64,000 nt of DNA. Origin: Lumbricus rubellus. Lineage: Eukaryota > Annelida > Clitellata > Crassiclitellata > Lumbricidae. Shown here piece after piece: positions 34,906-44,249 of this stretch. Location: contig OX243816.1 in the NCBI GenBank assembly GCA_945859605.1, forward strand, positions 39,575,957 to 39,639,956, given 5' to 3'. Positions within the stretch are counted from its first letter, which is position 1; each line of letters begins with the position of its first letter. Both the position numbers and the translations under genes were made by a program. The notes beneath the pieces were generated by a model, which saw only the letters and a list, made by a program, of their open reading frames with translations, was not told the DNA's origin and did not search any database.

Positions 34906-35791
34906 TTAGATGATTAATTTTTTATATTCGTCTTTGGTTATTACTCCTTGTCTTAGTAACTCGTCGGTCAGACCTACAATTTCATTTCTTACACCTGTAT
35001 TTCCCGATTTGTAACTATACATTCGTAACTCGAGTTGTTTTACTAATTCGTTAGGATCCGAAGGAATGGTAGGCCTAATTATTCCGCTTCCTGTTTTCCC
35101 TTTTAACTTTATGTATTCTTTCCATATCGGTGTTATTAATTCTTTATATTTTACGCTTTTAGACGATTTAGGTTTGTTCGGATTTTTTTCCTGACTCATA
35201 GCATTCGTTTTAATTAGAATCTCGGCGTATTCTTCGAGATCATGAGCATCATAAATTGATTCGTTTGGACTAGCCAACGTTAACAATTCCCAAAGTCCTG
35301 GAGTTCCTTGGTAAGTTTTGGTTCCAACTGTAATATCATTTCCTTGGATTGAGGCTTCGTGTTCGCCGATGTAGAATTTTCCATCTCTAGATCTCATTCC
35401 GAATGTTGTGTCCACAAGTCTTCTATCGGAAGCATATTTTTTAAGGTATTCAACTGCAATATTTCCTAATTCTAAGGTTCTAATGTCTTCTACTGGGTCA
35501 TCGTCATCGTACGCCTCTATAGACGGATACTGAGGAAATTGAATGGTCTTCAACGAATCTGGAAGTGATTTTAGAGCGAGTGATGTTGCTGCAGAATTAT
35601 CTTTTATTGTAGACAGCAAAGCGTTTTGTTCTTTCGAAATTGCTGATTGAGAGTCGACTATTGGTTTGTAGATTTTCGTTAATTCTCGTTGAAGTCCAAG
35701 ATCGTCTATTCTCTCTGAGAGAAAGTTTTGTTTAATTTTTTTTTCGTTTTTAAAAACTCTTCGATAATAAAATCTCTTTCAGTAGCGACAT
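34906..35791 (-). pseudogene. Conserved Polinton gene of unknown function, frameshifted
   Basis: The main frame (34,906-35,7xx) encodes a charged, helical protein with a middle globular region (DTTFGMRSRDGKFYIGEHEA, GTKTYQGTPGLWELLTLASP) and a C-terminus GLTDELLRQGVITKDEYKKL. The 5' part continues in another frame (NVATERDFIIEEFLKTKKKL up to 35,706), so at least one, probably two, single-base indels separate the likely start ATG at 35,789-35,791 from the body. That ATG has the TTTAAAC...TATAATAAAAAATG start motif. Looks like a structural or scaffolding protein, but I do not recognise it. Confidence 0.65.
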
Positions 35792-35850
35792 TTTTTATTA
35801 TAAGTATAATGTTTAAAACGTAACGTAAAACGTAACGTAAAACGTACACG

Positions 35851-36246
35851 TTATGCATCGTAGTAATTAACGTAACATATGGATTCTTTTTCATTTATAG
35901 TAACTGGTGAATCTGAGTTGTTTTGAATTGTAATTATTATATCCTCTGCGTCTTCGACAACGGTACCATCTTGAAGGCTAAGCCTCAATTGTTTGAGTTT
36001 CTGTCTGAGAGAGACTAGACACATTCCCCTGGTCATTCGAACACCAAGGCCTAATTCTACCGTAATATTTGTCTTTGGTTCAATCGTTATAGCTTGCTGA
36101 GCAAAAATCTCATATCTTTCGCCTGCTCGTTGTCTTGCAGGAGCGTGAGTAACCTCTTTAGGCATCCAAATTATAGAACTCCTACGAGTAATCTGAGGCT
36201 TTCGCTTGGTGATAAATTTGTGTATTGGGTGACCGTATCCAGACAT
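35851..36246 (-). CDS. dUTPase-fold-like small virion protein
   Basis: 131 residues, intact. The C-terminal two-thirds resembles the beta-barrel of the dUTPase family: IEPKTNITVELGLGVRMTRG, then IIITIQNNSDSPVTINEKES and ICYVNYY, equivalent to the closing strands. The catalytic dUTPase motifs (the DAGxD-like aspartates and glycine-rich tail) are not seen. I infer a non-enzymatic, structural use of the fold. Start has TTTAAAAAATC...TATATAAATG. Confidence 0.6.
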   Translation of the reverse strand: MSGYGHPIHKFITKRKPQITRRSSIIWMPKEVTHAPARQRAGERYEIFAQQAITIEPKTNITVELGLGVRMTRGMCLVSLRQKLKQLRLSLQDGTVVEDAEDIIITIQNNSDSPVTINEKESICYVNYYDA

Positions 36247-36262
36247 TTATATAAGAGATTTT

Positions 36263-36874
36263 TTAAAGTAACATTCCAAGAATAGGAATATTTTTAAATG
36301 GTGAATTGGGACCCAATATAAGACCTTCACCGCTGACATATCCTGCTCCTCTTTTCATAAATAGACCAGATCCCGTTATCGAACTGCCCTTTTTCCACGG
36401 AGATAGAATAAGACCTTCCCCAGCAGGTATTATCTTACAGCAAATTCCTCCTTTCTTAACGTAGAGCACGCCAGATCCACTTATCGAAGATCCACTAATT
36501 TTATCGACAATTTTGGAACCAGCTGCAGAACCTAATCCTGTTAAGGCTCCTGTAGCTAAACTCGGAAGAACACTAGACAGAAGAAATTTCCCCGCCGTAG
36601 CTAGAAACGGTAGAATTGCACCAATAAATCCGCCTTCGACTCTCGCATTGTCCTCTAATTGCTTTTTACCCATTTTAATTGTCACACCAGTTCCATTCTG
36701 ATACGCTTTCGTTATCTTATTAATTTGCCTCTGGTTTAGAGCTAATACATGCTCACCAGTTATATCTCCATGAGAAAGTCTTATACTCACTCCAGTTGCT
36801 GCTTGAACAGCTCGCTTAATTTTGTCCTTTTGCCCTTCAGAAATATTAACTTTAACCTTCGCGTAAGTGCTCAT
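36263..36874 (-). CDS. Minor capsid / membrane-active protein (pVI/pX-like)
   Basis: 203 residues, intact. N-terminal repeats KVKVNISEGQKDKIKRAVQA and VSIRLSHGDITGEHVLALNQ precede VTIKMGKKQLEDN. Then comes a hydrophobic glycine/alanine segment GGFIGAILPFLATAGKFLL ... ALTGLGSAAGSKIVDKI, and glycine-rich repeats GSGVLYVKKGG, GEGLILSP, GSGLFMKRG, GEGLILGP. This layout is common to Polinton and adintovirus proteins proposed to act like adenovirus cement/lytic proteins. Role is inferred from family resemblance. Confidence 0.75.
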   Translation of the reverse strand: MSTYAKVKVNISEGQKDKIKRAVQAATGVSIRLSHGDITGEHVLALNQRQINKITKAYQNGTGVTIKMGKKQLEDNARVEGGFIGAILPFLATAGKFLLSSVLPSLATGALTGLGSAAGSKIVDKISGSSISGSGVLYVKKGGICCKIIPAGEGLILSPWKKGSSITGSGLFMKRGAGYVSGEGLILGPNSPFKNIPILGMLL

Positions 36875-36900
36875 TTTATATTAAATATAAACTTTAAATT
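36875..36900 (-). promoter_or_regulatory. Polinton gene-start motif (pVI/pX-like gene)
   Basis: TTTAAAGTTTATATTTAATA followed by TAAAATG, the element-wide start signature. Confidence 0.5.
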
Positions 36901-37672
36901 AAACCTCTCTTATATGAAATCGTATCGACAATTCTTCACCTCTTAAATTAATTAATTTTCCATTTTGGTCTGTTAGTTTTGTTTCCATCGATGAAATAGA
37001 GTATAGCGTTATTGGAAGATATACCAGATTATGAGGAGATTCGATTATCTTATAACCGGGCCCGACTGACGGAAAGAAAGAATAAATTATGTTCTCCGTA
37101 GTTCCGTTGGCATACGAGGATCCTATTACATCACTCGTAATTCGTAAACTATTCACGCTGTTTATGTCGACTATGTGCTCAGATTCGTTATATCCTTCGG
37201 AGTATACACGACTCTGAAATCCTAGAACGGTACTAATTGAATTTTCTACTGTAAAATCAACTTTATAGTTAGCATCAATTTCCAAAACCGCCTACAACGT
37301 ATTGTTATTTGGTTGCAACTTTATACAGTTTGCATGGCCTTCTTCTTTTAAAATTCTTTGTATGTAATCATTTAAGTCATCGATTTCATAGCAACCCGTT
37401 GGAATGTCTAAATTTTCCCACGTTTCACCGTTATCTGGCGAATATACGAATTTATTATTTGTTTCGTCTATATTGGGAAAACTGTAGTAAGTTTCAAGAT
37501 TAACAAGAGCCATTTCGTACTTTTTACTTTTGTCCAGTTCGATTAGTGGATTAAATTTCGTTCGAATTCGTGTGCTCCTTTCGTTCAGCAAAATGCAAAA
37601 TGATTCTTTAGCCTCTGTGTTACGTGCAATCGTTTCAGTGTTAGCCAAAATCTTTTCCAGTAGGGTTTCCAT
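36899..37672 (-). pseudogene. Penton-like (single jelly-roll) minor capsid protein with one stop
   Basis: One continuous 258-codon frame apart from an in-frame TAG at 37,292-37,294. N-terminal half: SKKYEMALVNLETYYSFPNI, WENLDIPTGCYEIDDLNDYI; C-terminal half: YKVDFTVENSISTVLGF, IYSFFPSVGPGYKIIESPHN, LINLRGEELSIRFHIREV. These are the hallmarks of the Polinton minor capsid protein that occupies vertices. The stop falls between beta-strands at LQPNNNTL and would remove the C-terminal half. Confidence 0.85.
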
Positions 37673-37737
37673 TTTAGATAGTTATTTTTAAACCTAGAAT
37701 ATAAATCTTAAATTTTGTTATCATTTTATTATTGCTT

Positions 37738-38514
37738 TTATTTAATGTAAAGTGTATCTAATCCACTTCTATACCTGCCCTTATCTGTTTTGCTAGTAAG
37801 GTCTATAACCACAAAACCATGCGGATCTTCCCACGCAGTTTTGCATAGTTTTCGAAATGCTTCTATAGTCATATCATCTACACCTATATGATCGCTGTAT
37901 ATATGATTAATATTTTTGAGGTCTTGAGGGAATAGACATATAAAGTTAGCATTCTCTCTTATAGTTTGTCTAGGCAGTTTGAATTAATTTTGTGCTAGGT
38001 AAAAGCAGTCTACATTACTGTGCCTACCTCTTATATAATACGATTCGCATTTATTTTGTCGCTCTAACTGTAAATCATCAAAAATCATGAGATTCTTCTT
38101 ATCTCGACTTAAGTCTCGTGGATCTGGAACATCTTCAGAGGTTTCAAAGAACTTGCATTCTATATCGGATTTCTTATCCATGTTTTTAGACATCTCCTCT
38201 ACAACGGATGATGGAGATACATTTAATTTCATTATCTCTTCGCGATTATCAAAAAGTCTTATTATCGCTTCCTTTGGTAATTTCTCTTCGAATGCTTTCT
38301 TAAGTATCTTATATTCTGGTTGAAAAAGAGATTTGCCGAAGATATGCAGGTTATCATAGTCTAACCAACCAGGTCTCAGTAATAAATTAAGTAGCAAAGT
38401 TGTCTTACCACATTGAGACTTACCTACGATCAAACCTCTGATGCTTCTTGGTAAGAGAGGACTGTTAAAGCGTTTAGATGTATCTTCATTCCACGATAGG
38501 TCCTGGACTTCCAT
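37738..38514 (-). pseudogene. FtsK/HerA-type genome packaging ATPase with one stop
   Basis: 258-residue frame. Walker A is GLIVGKSQCGKTTLLLNLLL (about residues 27-46), Walker B is KKNLMIFDDLQLE, and the sensor region NVDCFYLAQN follows. An in-frame TAA at 37,984-37,986 comes directly after that; the frame then continues with FKLPRQTIRENANFICLFP and ends at TAA 37,738-37,740. The stop would delete about a third of the enzyme, including the arginine-finger region. Pumps DNA into capsids in this virus lineage. Start ATG lies 20 bp from the divergent PLA2-gene ATG. Confidence 0.9.
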
Positions 38515-38538
38515 TTTAATTATATTATATTAAAATGG
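38511..38538. promoter_or_regulatory. Palindromic divergent start region
   Basis: The two ATGs of the ATPase (minus) and the zinc/PLA2 gene (plus) face outward from one palindrome, CCATTTTAAT ... ATTAAAATGG, with a TATATTAT core. Both strands therefore present the same TTAAAATGG start context. Confidence 0.7.
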
Positions 38539-39071
38539 AGTATTGTGTAAATTGTAAACGAAAAACTGAATCTAAAGATATTCAACGAGTCGTCAGTAAG
38601 AATGGTAGACCTATGCTTAGGGGTGTATGCGTTGAATGTGGCGCTAGAAAAACTCAGTTTATTAAAATGTCCACTACTGTAACAGTACAAGGAGGTGATT
38701 TAGTCTCAGCTCTGAATTCTGCTACTTCTAATATTAAACTTCCATGGGCAAAGTACCCTGGTGAAATGCATCTTCCAGGACATTCTTTTACGGGTCCAGG
38801 TACTCGATTGGACCTTAGATTAAATCAAGATGGGACACCAAAAGACTGGAGCAAACCAGTAGATAGGGTTGATGAAGCGGCTTATCACCACGATTTAGCT
38901 TATGCTAAACATACTGATACAGCAGGTAGAAACGTCGCTGACAGAGCTATGATAGATGAATTAAATAATATACTTAATCCTTCGTTCCGCGAACGAGTTG
39001 AACGATCTATAGTAAAACCAATCTTATCAACGAAAACCCATTTTGGAATGGGTTTGAAAAAAATGGTCTGA
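38535..39071 (+). CDS. Zinc-ribbon plus parvovirus-type phospholipase A2 protein
   Basis: 178 residues. N-terminal zinc ribbon CVNCKRKTES ... CVECGARKTQF; then a PLA2 domain of the parvovirus VP1-unique type: calcium loop LPGHSFTGPGTRLDLRL and catalytic helix DEAAYHHDLAYAKHTDT with the HDxxY signature. Such domains breach endosomal membranes during entry in parvoviruses; a similar entry job here is inference. The frame ends at TGA 39,069-39,071 in an A-rich stretch, and the integrase frame continues one base back (-1), so the two may originally have been one protein. Confidence 0.85.
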   Translation: MEYCVNCKRKTESKDIQRVVSKNGRPMLRGVCVECGARKTQFIKMSTTVTVQGGDLVSALNSATSNIKLPWAKYPGEMHLPGHSFTGPGTRLDLRLNQDGTPKDWSKPVDRVDEAAYHHDLAYAKHTDTAGRNVADRAMIDELNNILNPSFRERVERSIVKPILSTKTHFGMGLKKMV

Positions 39072-39988
39072 AGTGGACAGATCAGCTTGCCGAGGAGTTG
39101 CATAAACCTATAGTCAGGAAGTTTAGGAAGAGAGTGGTTTATGTTAGGGGAGTCGACAAAATTTGGGCGGCTGACTTGATTGACATGCAGGCTTTTGCTA
39201 AATTTAATTCGGGTGTGAAATATTTGTTAAGTGTGATCGATATTTTTTCCAAATATGGATGGATTATTCCGATAAAAGACAAAACTGGGAAATCTGTGGC
39301 AGATGCTTTCGTTAAAATATTTATTACGAGTAAAAGAACGGGTGCTAAACTTTGGGTGGACAAGGGATCTGAATTCTACAATAAACAGGTAAAATCATTA
39401 GGTATGGAGTTGTATTCGACTGAGAACGAAGAGAAGAGCTGTGTGATCGAGCGTTGGAATAGAAATATGAAGGAAAGGATGTTTAAATATTTTACAGCTA
39501 ATTCGATTCGAAAATATATCGATGTTTTAGATAATATGGTTCGTTTATACAACAACACAAGACATTCTTCCATAAAAATGACTCCTGTTAAAGCCAGTAT
39601 CAAAGCAAACGAAAAAGCTGTTTGGTTAAATCTGTATGGTGGTCTATATCCAGATCGCGTGCAACCTAAATTTTCTATTGGCGACAGAGTTAGGATATCT
39701 AAGAGAAAAGATACATTTGAGAAAGGATATACCGCTAGGTATACTGAAGAAATATTTACTGTATCAAAAATTCTATATACTGACCCTCCTACCTATAAAA
39801 TAACCGATTATAATAACGAAGAAATTAAAGGCTCTTTCTATGAACCTGAATTGTTGAAGACAACTCAAGAAATATTTAGAATCGAAAAGATACTAAGAAA
39901 ACGTGGAAACAAATCGTTGGTTAAGTGGATGGGTTACCCAGACTCATTTAATAGCTGGGTTGATAACAATGATTTGGCGACACTGTGA
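39002..39988 (+). pseudogene. Retroviral-type integrase with chromodomain, no proper start
   Basis: The frame is open from 39,002 but has no ATG before the catalytic core. Core motifs: VDKIWAADLIDMQAF (first Asp), LWVDKGSEFYNK (second Asp), EKSCVIERWNRNMKERM (Glu). The C-terminus is a chromodomain: RIEKILRKRGNKSLVKWMGY followed by PDSFNSWVDNNDL. The first available ATG lies just after the first catalytic Asp, so a functional enzyme needs the upstream PLA2 frame via a -1 shift, or the gene is frameshifted. The chromodomain may steer insertion to marked chromatin. Confidence 0.88.
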
Positions 39989-40046
39989 TAGCACGAATAA
40001 TTATTAGACCTACATAAAAACAAATCAATTAAGAAATCTCGTTCAG

Positions 40047-40249
40047 TGGAATGCGGTATTTGACAATCCATTCTACACGAAATCAATACTCGGGTGTAGA
40101 ATCTCTTTCTGTATGACATTCCTAAGTTCAGAGACCGGGACTCTGGAATGCGGTATTTGATAATCCATTCTACACGAAATCAATACTCAGGTGTAGAATC
40201 TCTTTTTGTATGACATTCCTAAGTTCGGAGACCGGGACTCTGGAATGCA
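40047..40249 (+). repeat. 97-bp tandem repeat, two copies plus start of a third
   Basis: Units at 40,047-40,143 and 40,144-40,240 differ at very few positions; both begin TGGAATGCGGTATTTGA and contain CATTCTACACGAAATCAATA and AGACCGGGACTC. A shorter direct repeat TATTGATCGTTCCTTCC follows at 40,380-40,441. Lies between the convergent integrase and unknown genes. Confidence 0.9.
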
Positions 40250-40455
40250 GGATCGATGAGTATACTGCAATGCGTCTCGTTGTTAAGGGAGAATAACAAA
40301 CACGCTGGTTGTCAGCTCGGCCGGCGTTATCGATCGCTGTGTGTCGACCACGGAGTCCACAGGAGCATTCTGCATTGCATATTGATCGTTCCTTCCATAG
40401 TCAGAAAAAATGTATTGATCGTTCCTTCCCTAGTCAGAAAATGTGTTTTAAAACT

Positions 40456-41378
40456 TTAGAGAAACTGTGGAATGTCTCTTTCATCCAGTAAAATCTGCTG
40501 TGGACCAATAGCATCTTGATGAATATAGTCTGGATCTGTATTAATTGGAAGGAGGTTCACCGTTGTTGGGATTGATGGAATTGCAGTAGACATGATGTGA
40601 AAATTCGTATAATGTGCAGAAACGACAGCGTTTGATTTAAGTCTCTCAGCTAGTTGAAGATCTGTCCCAAGATGCTTTAGAATTCGATTGTGATGTTTCG
40701 ATAATTGATTAAAACTTAAATCGCAAAATATTAGCCTAGGATATATTGCGATTAGCATGTAGAAAAGAATGTAACGCTGAACTGTATTGTAATTAAGATG
40801 AAATTGTAAAAAGCAAAATCTTTTAATATCTGCGCCTTCAGGCATAAAATTCCGAGCAGTTACGTAGCCTATAACAGACCTCGGTGATAGGCAGCGATCT
40901 GCTGTAGGCCTAACATCGTCTTTTCTTCCTGAACGATCCTTGCATGTGCAGATTTTATTAAAGGAAGATTGGAGAAATCATAACCTATGAATCTTGTGTC
41001 GAGATGCCATTCCAAGTCCTCAGCATTGTTCAACAAATGGTGTTCATATTCTGTGAGTTTTTCGCGAATCTGCTTTAGAATCACATCGTTGAAAATCTTT
41101 ACGTGTGAATCGATGGTAGGTCTAGGTCTATGGTGTGGTCTCCTCCTTTCAGGTGGCTGATCCAGAAATTCAGTTATAGCTCGTAATTTATCTTCAAAAT
41201 TCCGTCTTTCATCATCATTGTCCTGAAACGCTAAATTGATGGCTAACTGGATAGCATCCTCAGAAAACTTCGAGATATCACAAATTAACGCAGCCATTTC
41301 TGATGTAAGAACAGAACGTTGAAAGCCAGCTGACGTCTCAAAATTACTTGCCACAGACAACTGTTTTGTTACTGCCAT
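40456..41378 (-). pseudogene. Unrecognised Polinton gene, apparently frameshifted
   Basis: Two frames on the minus strand. The first starts MAVTKQLSVASNFETS at 41,378 and is alpha-helical and charged (ALICDISKFSEDAIQLAINL; HLDTRFIGYDFSNLPLIKSA), ending near 40,869. The second (about 40,880-40,456) begins in another frame with VIGYVTARNFMPEGADIKRF and continues YNTVQRYILFYMLIAIYPRL. They probably formed one protein of ~280 residues. It is the only gene next to the right TIR and is read inward from it. I do not recognise the family. Confidence 0.55.
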
Positions 41379-41742
41379 GACAACAAGACTGCAACACAGG
41401 GTTGTCAGATTTCTGATTCTCGAGATCATGCAAAAAAGTCGCCCAAAATCGCGAGGCAATTCAAAAGTAGCCCAAATATCGCCAAGTGGTAAGGTCTACA
41501 GTCGATTGTGCTTTTCAAAAGTAGCCCAACACTTCTTGCCCACCCTGTTCAGCAGCCTTTGTTTACAAATCACCATGTAGACTGCGACGCAGATTCAGCG
41601 CTCGCTGTAAGCCTATTTGCAATAATCATCGATTCGGCTATCATGCGGAACTCGTGTGCGGTAAATATTGACTCTGTTGCTACGACCCACGCGGACAGCG
41701 CGTCGTTACCGTATTCTGCGCCAGCGTCGATTATCTTAGTAT

Positions 41743-42115
41743 CATCATCACCATCACCGGGTTCCAGTAGGCCTACTTAACGCTCTGGTCTAGCCACCCA
41801 TATTCCACTCCTATAGCGCCTGGTTCTAGTGCTTGGGTCCTAGTGCTTGGGGTCCCAGTGTTTGGGGTCCTAGTGTTTGGGGGTCCCAGTGTTTGGGCCC
41901 AGCTTGTATAAATAACTACTGTCGATTTATGTCCATGTTATATCGCACAAAGAGCGTGGTCAGTAACGAAAAAGTGCTCTCATTTGAAAACGGCTTATGA
42001 TAACGCATTCCTATTTTCACATTATTATAACCCTCTGTCAGGTCTGGCCTTCTACTAACCCTGTGGTAGATGACTCCTATAGCGCCTGGCCGAGGTTATC
42101 CAAATAACTACTACT
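41743..42115 (-). repeat. Polinton right TIR
   Basis: Inverted copy of 22,661-23,018, slightly longer by indels in the CACTGGGACCCCAAG-type repeat zone. Confidence 0.95.
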
Positions 42116-42121
42116 GGAGTC

Positions 42122-42710
42122 TCTCACTGAAATGTGCGATAGGCTACTTACATTGAACATAGGCTGATATAAAAAGAACATACATTGTGCAAAAATGTAC
42201 CACATTGGAGACAATTGGGGTGCTCACTTTTAGTTATGGTACCACCGCGTGAGCACCTTTTTCAAAATTGTATTTTTTAGAATAAAAATATAATGTCAAT
42301 TATTTGTAATATGTTATAATGCATATATAGGCCTATGTTGTAAACATTAAAAGATTGCCATGGTAATAACACCTCTGATCTGTTGAATGTGACATGTCCA
42401 TATTACAAAGATTTGTGTAGAGCACAATTTTTGTATGTCCATATTAGCAGGTTACCTGTTTAAATACGTAGGCTATTCAATGCCACCAAGAAAGTATGAC
42501 AATGTTACATTGTTATATTTTTCATAAGTTTTGAAATTAGAAATTCAGTTTTCTCGCAACAATGAAATATGGACATAACACGTTTGTGCTTTGTACAGTC
42601 GATATAGACATTTAGACATTTAGGGGGTCATGGTAGAATCTGGTAGATATCCAATCATGAAGGGAATCACTTAGGTAGAGACTGAATCCAAGTTAATAAT
42701 GACTTCTACA
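42122..42710. other. Intron sequence, no feature seen
   Basis: Unique AT-rich DNA between the Polinton target duplication and hAT copy B. Confidence 0.5.
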
Positions 42711-42718
42711 GTGTCGTT

Positions 42719-43500
42719 CAGTGTTATTTTACTTCACAAAATAATTTCTATTTCAGTTTCAGTTCAGTTCGGCTGGAAGTAATTTCAGTTTCAGTTCAGT
42801 TTCAGTTCTCAAATAATTTCAGTTCAACTTCAACTTCGCGTTCTTAAATAATTTCAGTTCAACTTCAACTTCGAGTTCTTAAATAATTTCAGTTCAAGTT
42901 ACAGTTCTTAAATAATTTCAGTTCAGGTTACCATTCTTAATTAATCTTACTTCGAGTTCAATCAACGTAGTTACTTGAAGTTGAAGGTCTATCAACGCCA
43001 GACTCTTCACAATTACTCAAAATATTCCCAAACTGGACTCTCCTTTTTCCTACCGGACAACAAACGAGCTAAACTTGACGACATTCTCGAAAAGAACCGC
43101 TGAACGACAACACTGTGAACGATAATACCGTTATATACCGAGAAATCTCGCGAGATTAACGACTTTCTCTTAACATAGTCCAACGAAAGACTGGTTCACC
43201 GCTAATTTAAGTCAGTAAGTAAATTACTTCATTTCTATAACATAGTCCAACGAAAGACTGGTTCACCGCTAATTTAAGTCAGTAAGTAAATTACTTCATT
43301 TCTATTTTTAGTCATAAATGTGTATAATTTCCGTTCGGATTTTAATTATCGTTACAGTTTTTAGTCAGTTCGGCATCATTTATTTCCGTTTCCGTTCAGT
43401 TTTCGTTCTTAGAATATTTTCAGTTATCGTTATACTTATCGTTAACGGAATGGATTATTTTCAGTTCGACTTATCGTTTCCGTTAACGAATATAACACTG
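42719..43500. mobile_element. hAT-family element, copy B
   Basis: Same ends as copy A (CAGTGTTAT ... ATAACACTG) in the same orientation, with its own perfect 8-bp duplication GTGTCGTT (42,711-42,718; 43,501-43,508). It differs from copy A mainly in the BED-finger region, where about 120 bp is replaced by a shorter sequence. Confidence 0.9.
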
Positions 43501-43508
43501 GTGTCGTT

Positions 43509-43956
43509 ATTTTATTTATTTATCCCATTTGCTATAGGGTCCCTTCCAGGTCATTACTCAGAAGCGCTCCTGACTACAGCGCGGACACTGCATCGGAGTA
43601 TAAGGCCAAAGAGCTAGCACGAGCAATGGCGAGTGAAGGACTAGCTCAAGGTCCCTGCGATATTTCAAAGGGATGATTCCTTCAACTGAAACCGTAGTGA
43701 AAGTCAAAATCCAACAAGGAAACCTGCTTGAAATGCGATTTTTTCGCGACTTTTCTGTTAAATAAGAGTCCATGGCCAGAAGCTCAGAAGATCTCGATAG
43801 CTACTGTTTCGAAATTGAAAATTTTCAGGAATCGAAAAAATCAGATTAATATTTATATAAGACCGTAGAGGCTAGAGCTAAATTTCGAAAAATAATATTC
43901 GGATGGTTTTTAATCCATCAGCCGTATCTCGTCGTTATGGTAATACTGTAGCTCAC
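43509..43956. other. Intron sequence, no gene seen
   Basis: Begins with TTTATTTATTTATCCC; the rest is unique. Open frames lack recognisable domains. Confidence 0.45.
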
Positions 43957-44140
43957 CGTAATCTCCAATCCTGTAGCGTACACTAAATCCCTTATCGTCG
44001 GACATATCATTGGTGGAGAAGTTAAAGACGACGGTCTGACAAGAGGGTAATCGCGCTGTCACAGAGCTATGCAAGTTTCGACATAGTCTTTTGCCATCAT
44101 GGGGATGAGCCATTGATGTTCCGTTGACCAAGCAAGTTAT
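43957..44140 (-). CDS. CUB domain A, second-half exon
   Basis: Acceptor ...TTGTACAG, donor GTGAGC; phase 0 to 1 (184 nt). Encodes ITCLVNGTSMAHPHDGKRLC, LPSCQTVVFNFSTND and KGFSVRYRIGDYG. Nearly the same length and ending as exon 14,761-14,944, indicating domain duplication. Confidence 0.9.
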
Positions 44141-44249
44141 CTGTACAACGAACAATCAGTTTGCGATTAATGTGAAAGCATTAGGAAAGTTAGAGAGCGA
44201 AGATAATTTTTTAAAGATAACTACACGGTTATAATTATAGTAAATTACT

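Larger units (their letters stand above)
22661..42115. mobile_element. Polinton/Maverick (adintovirus-like) provirus
   Basis: Ends are AGTAGTAGTTATTTGGATAA at 22,661 and its inverse at 42,115. A perfect 6-bp duplication GGAGTC lies immediately outside both ends (22,655-22,660; 42,116-42,121). Both the AG start and the 6-bp duplication are Polinton hallmarks. The interior has the diagnostic set: protein-primed PolB, integrase with chromodomain, adenain-like protease, FtsK/HerA ATPase, double-jelly-roll capsid and penton-like protein. It is 19,455 bp including a 1.6-kb hAT insertion and a roughly 1.5-kb LINE insertion, so the original was about 16.4 kb. Multiple in-frame stops and frameshifts indicate an old, inactive copy. 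Confidence 0.97.

Noticed and set aside
25070..37986. Stop-codon reassignment or readthrough in the Polinton
   Set aside because: Stops are both TAA and TAG, fall in non-equivalent places, and coexist with frameshifts and insertions; decay explains them better unless siblings share them.
22655..42121. Window as a free viral genome or bacterial operon region
   Set aside because: TIRs with a 6-bp duplication lie inside an intron of a spliced animal gene, so the viral genes are an integrated element.
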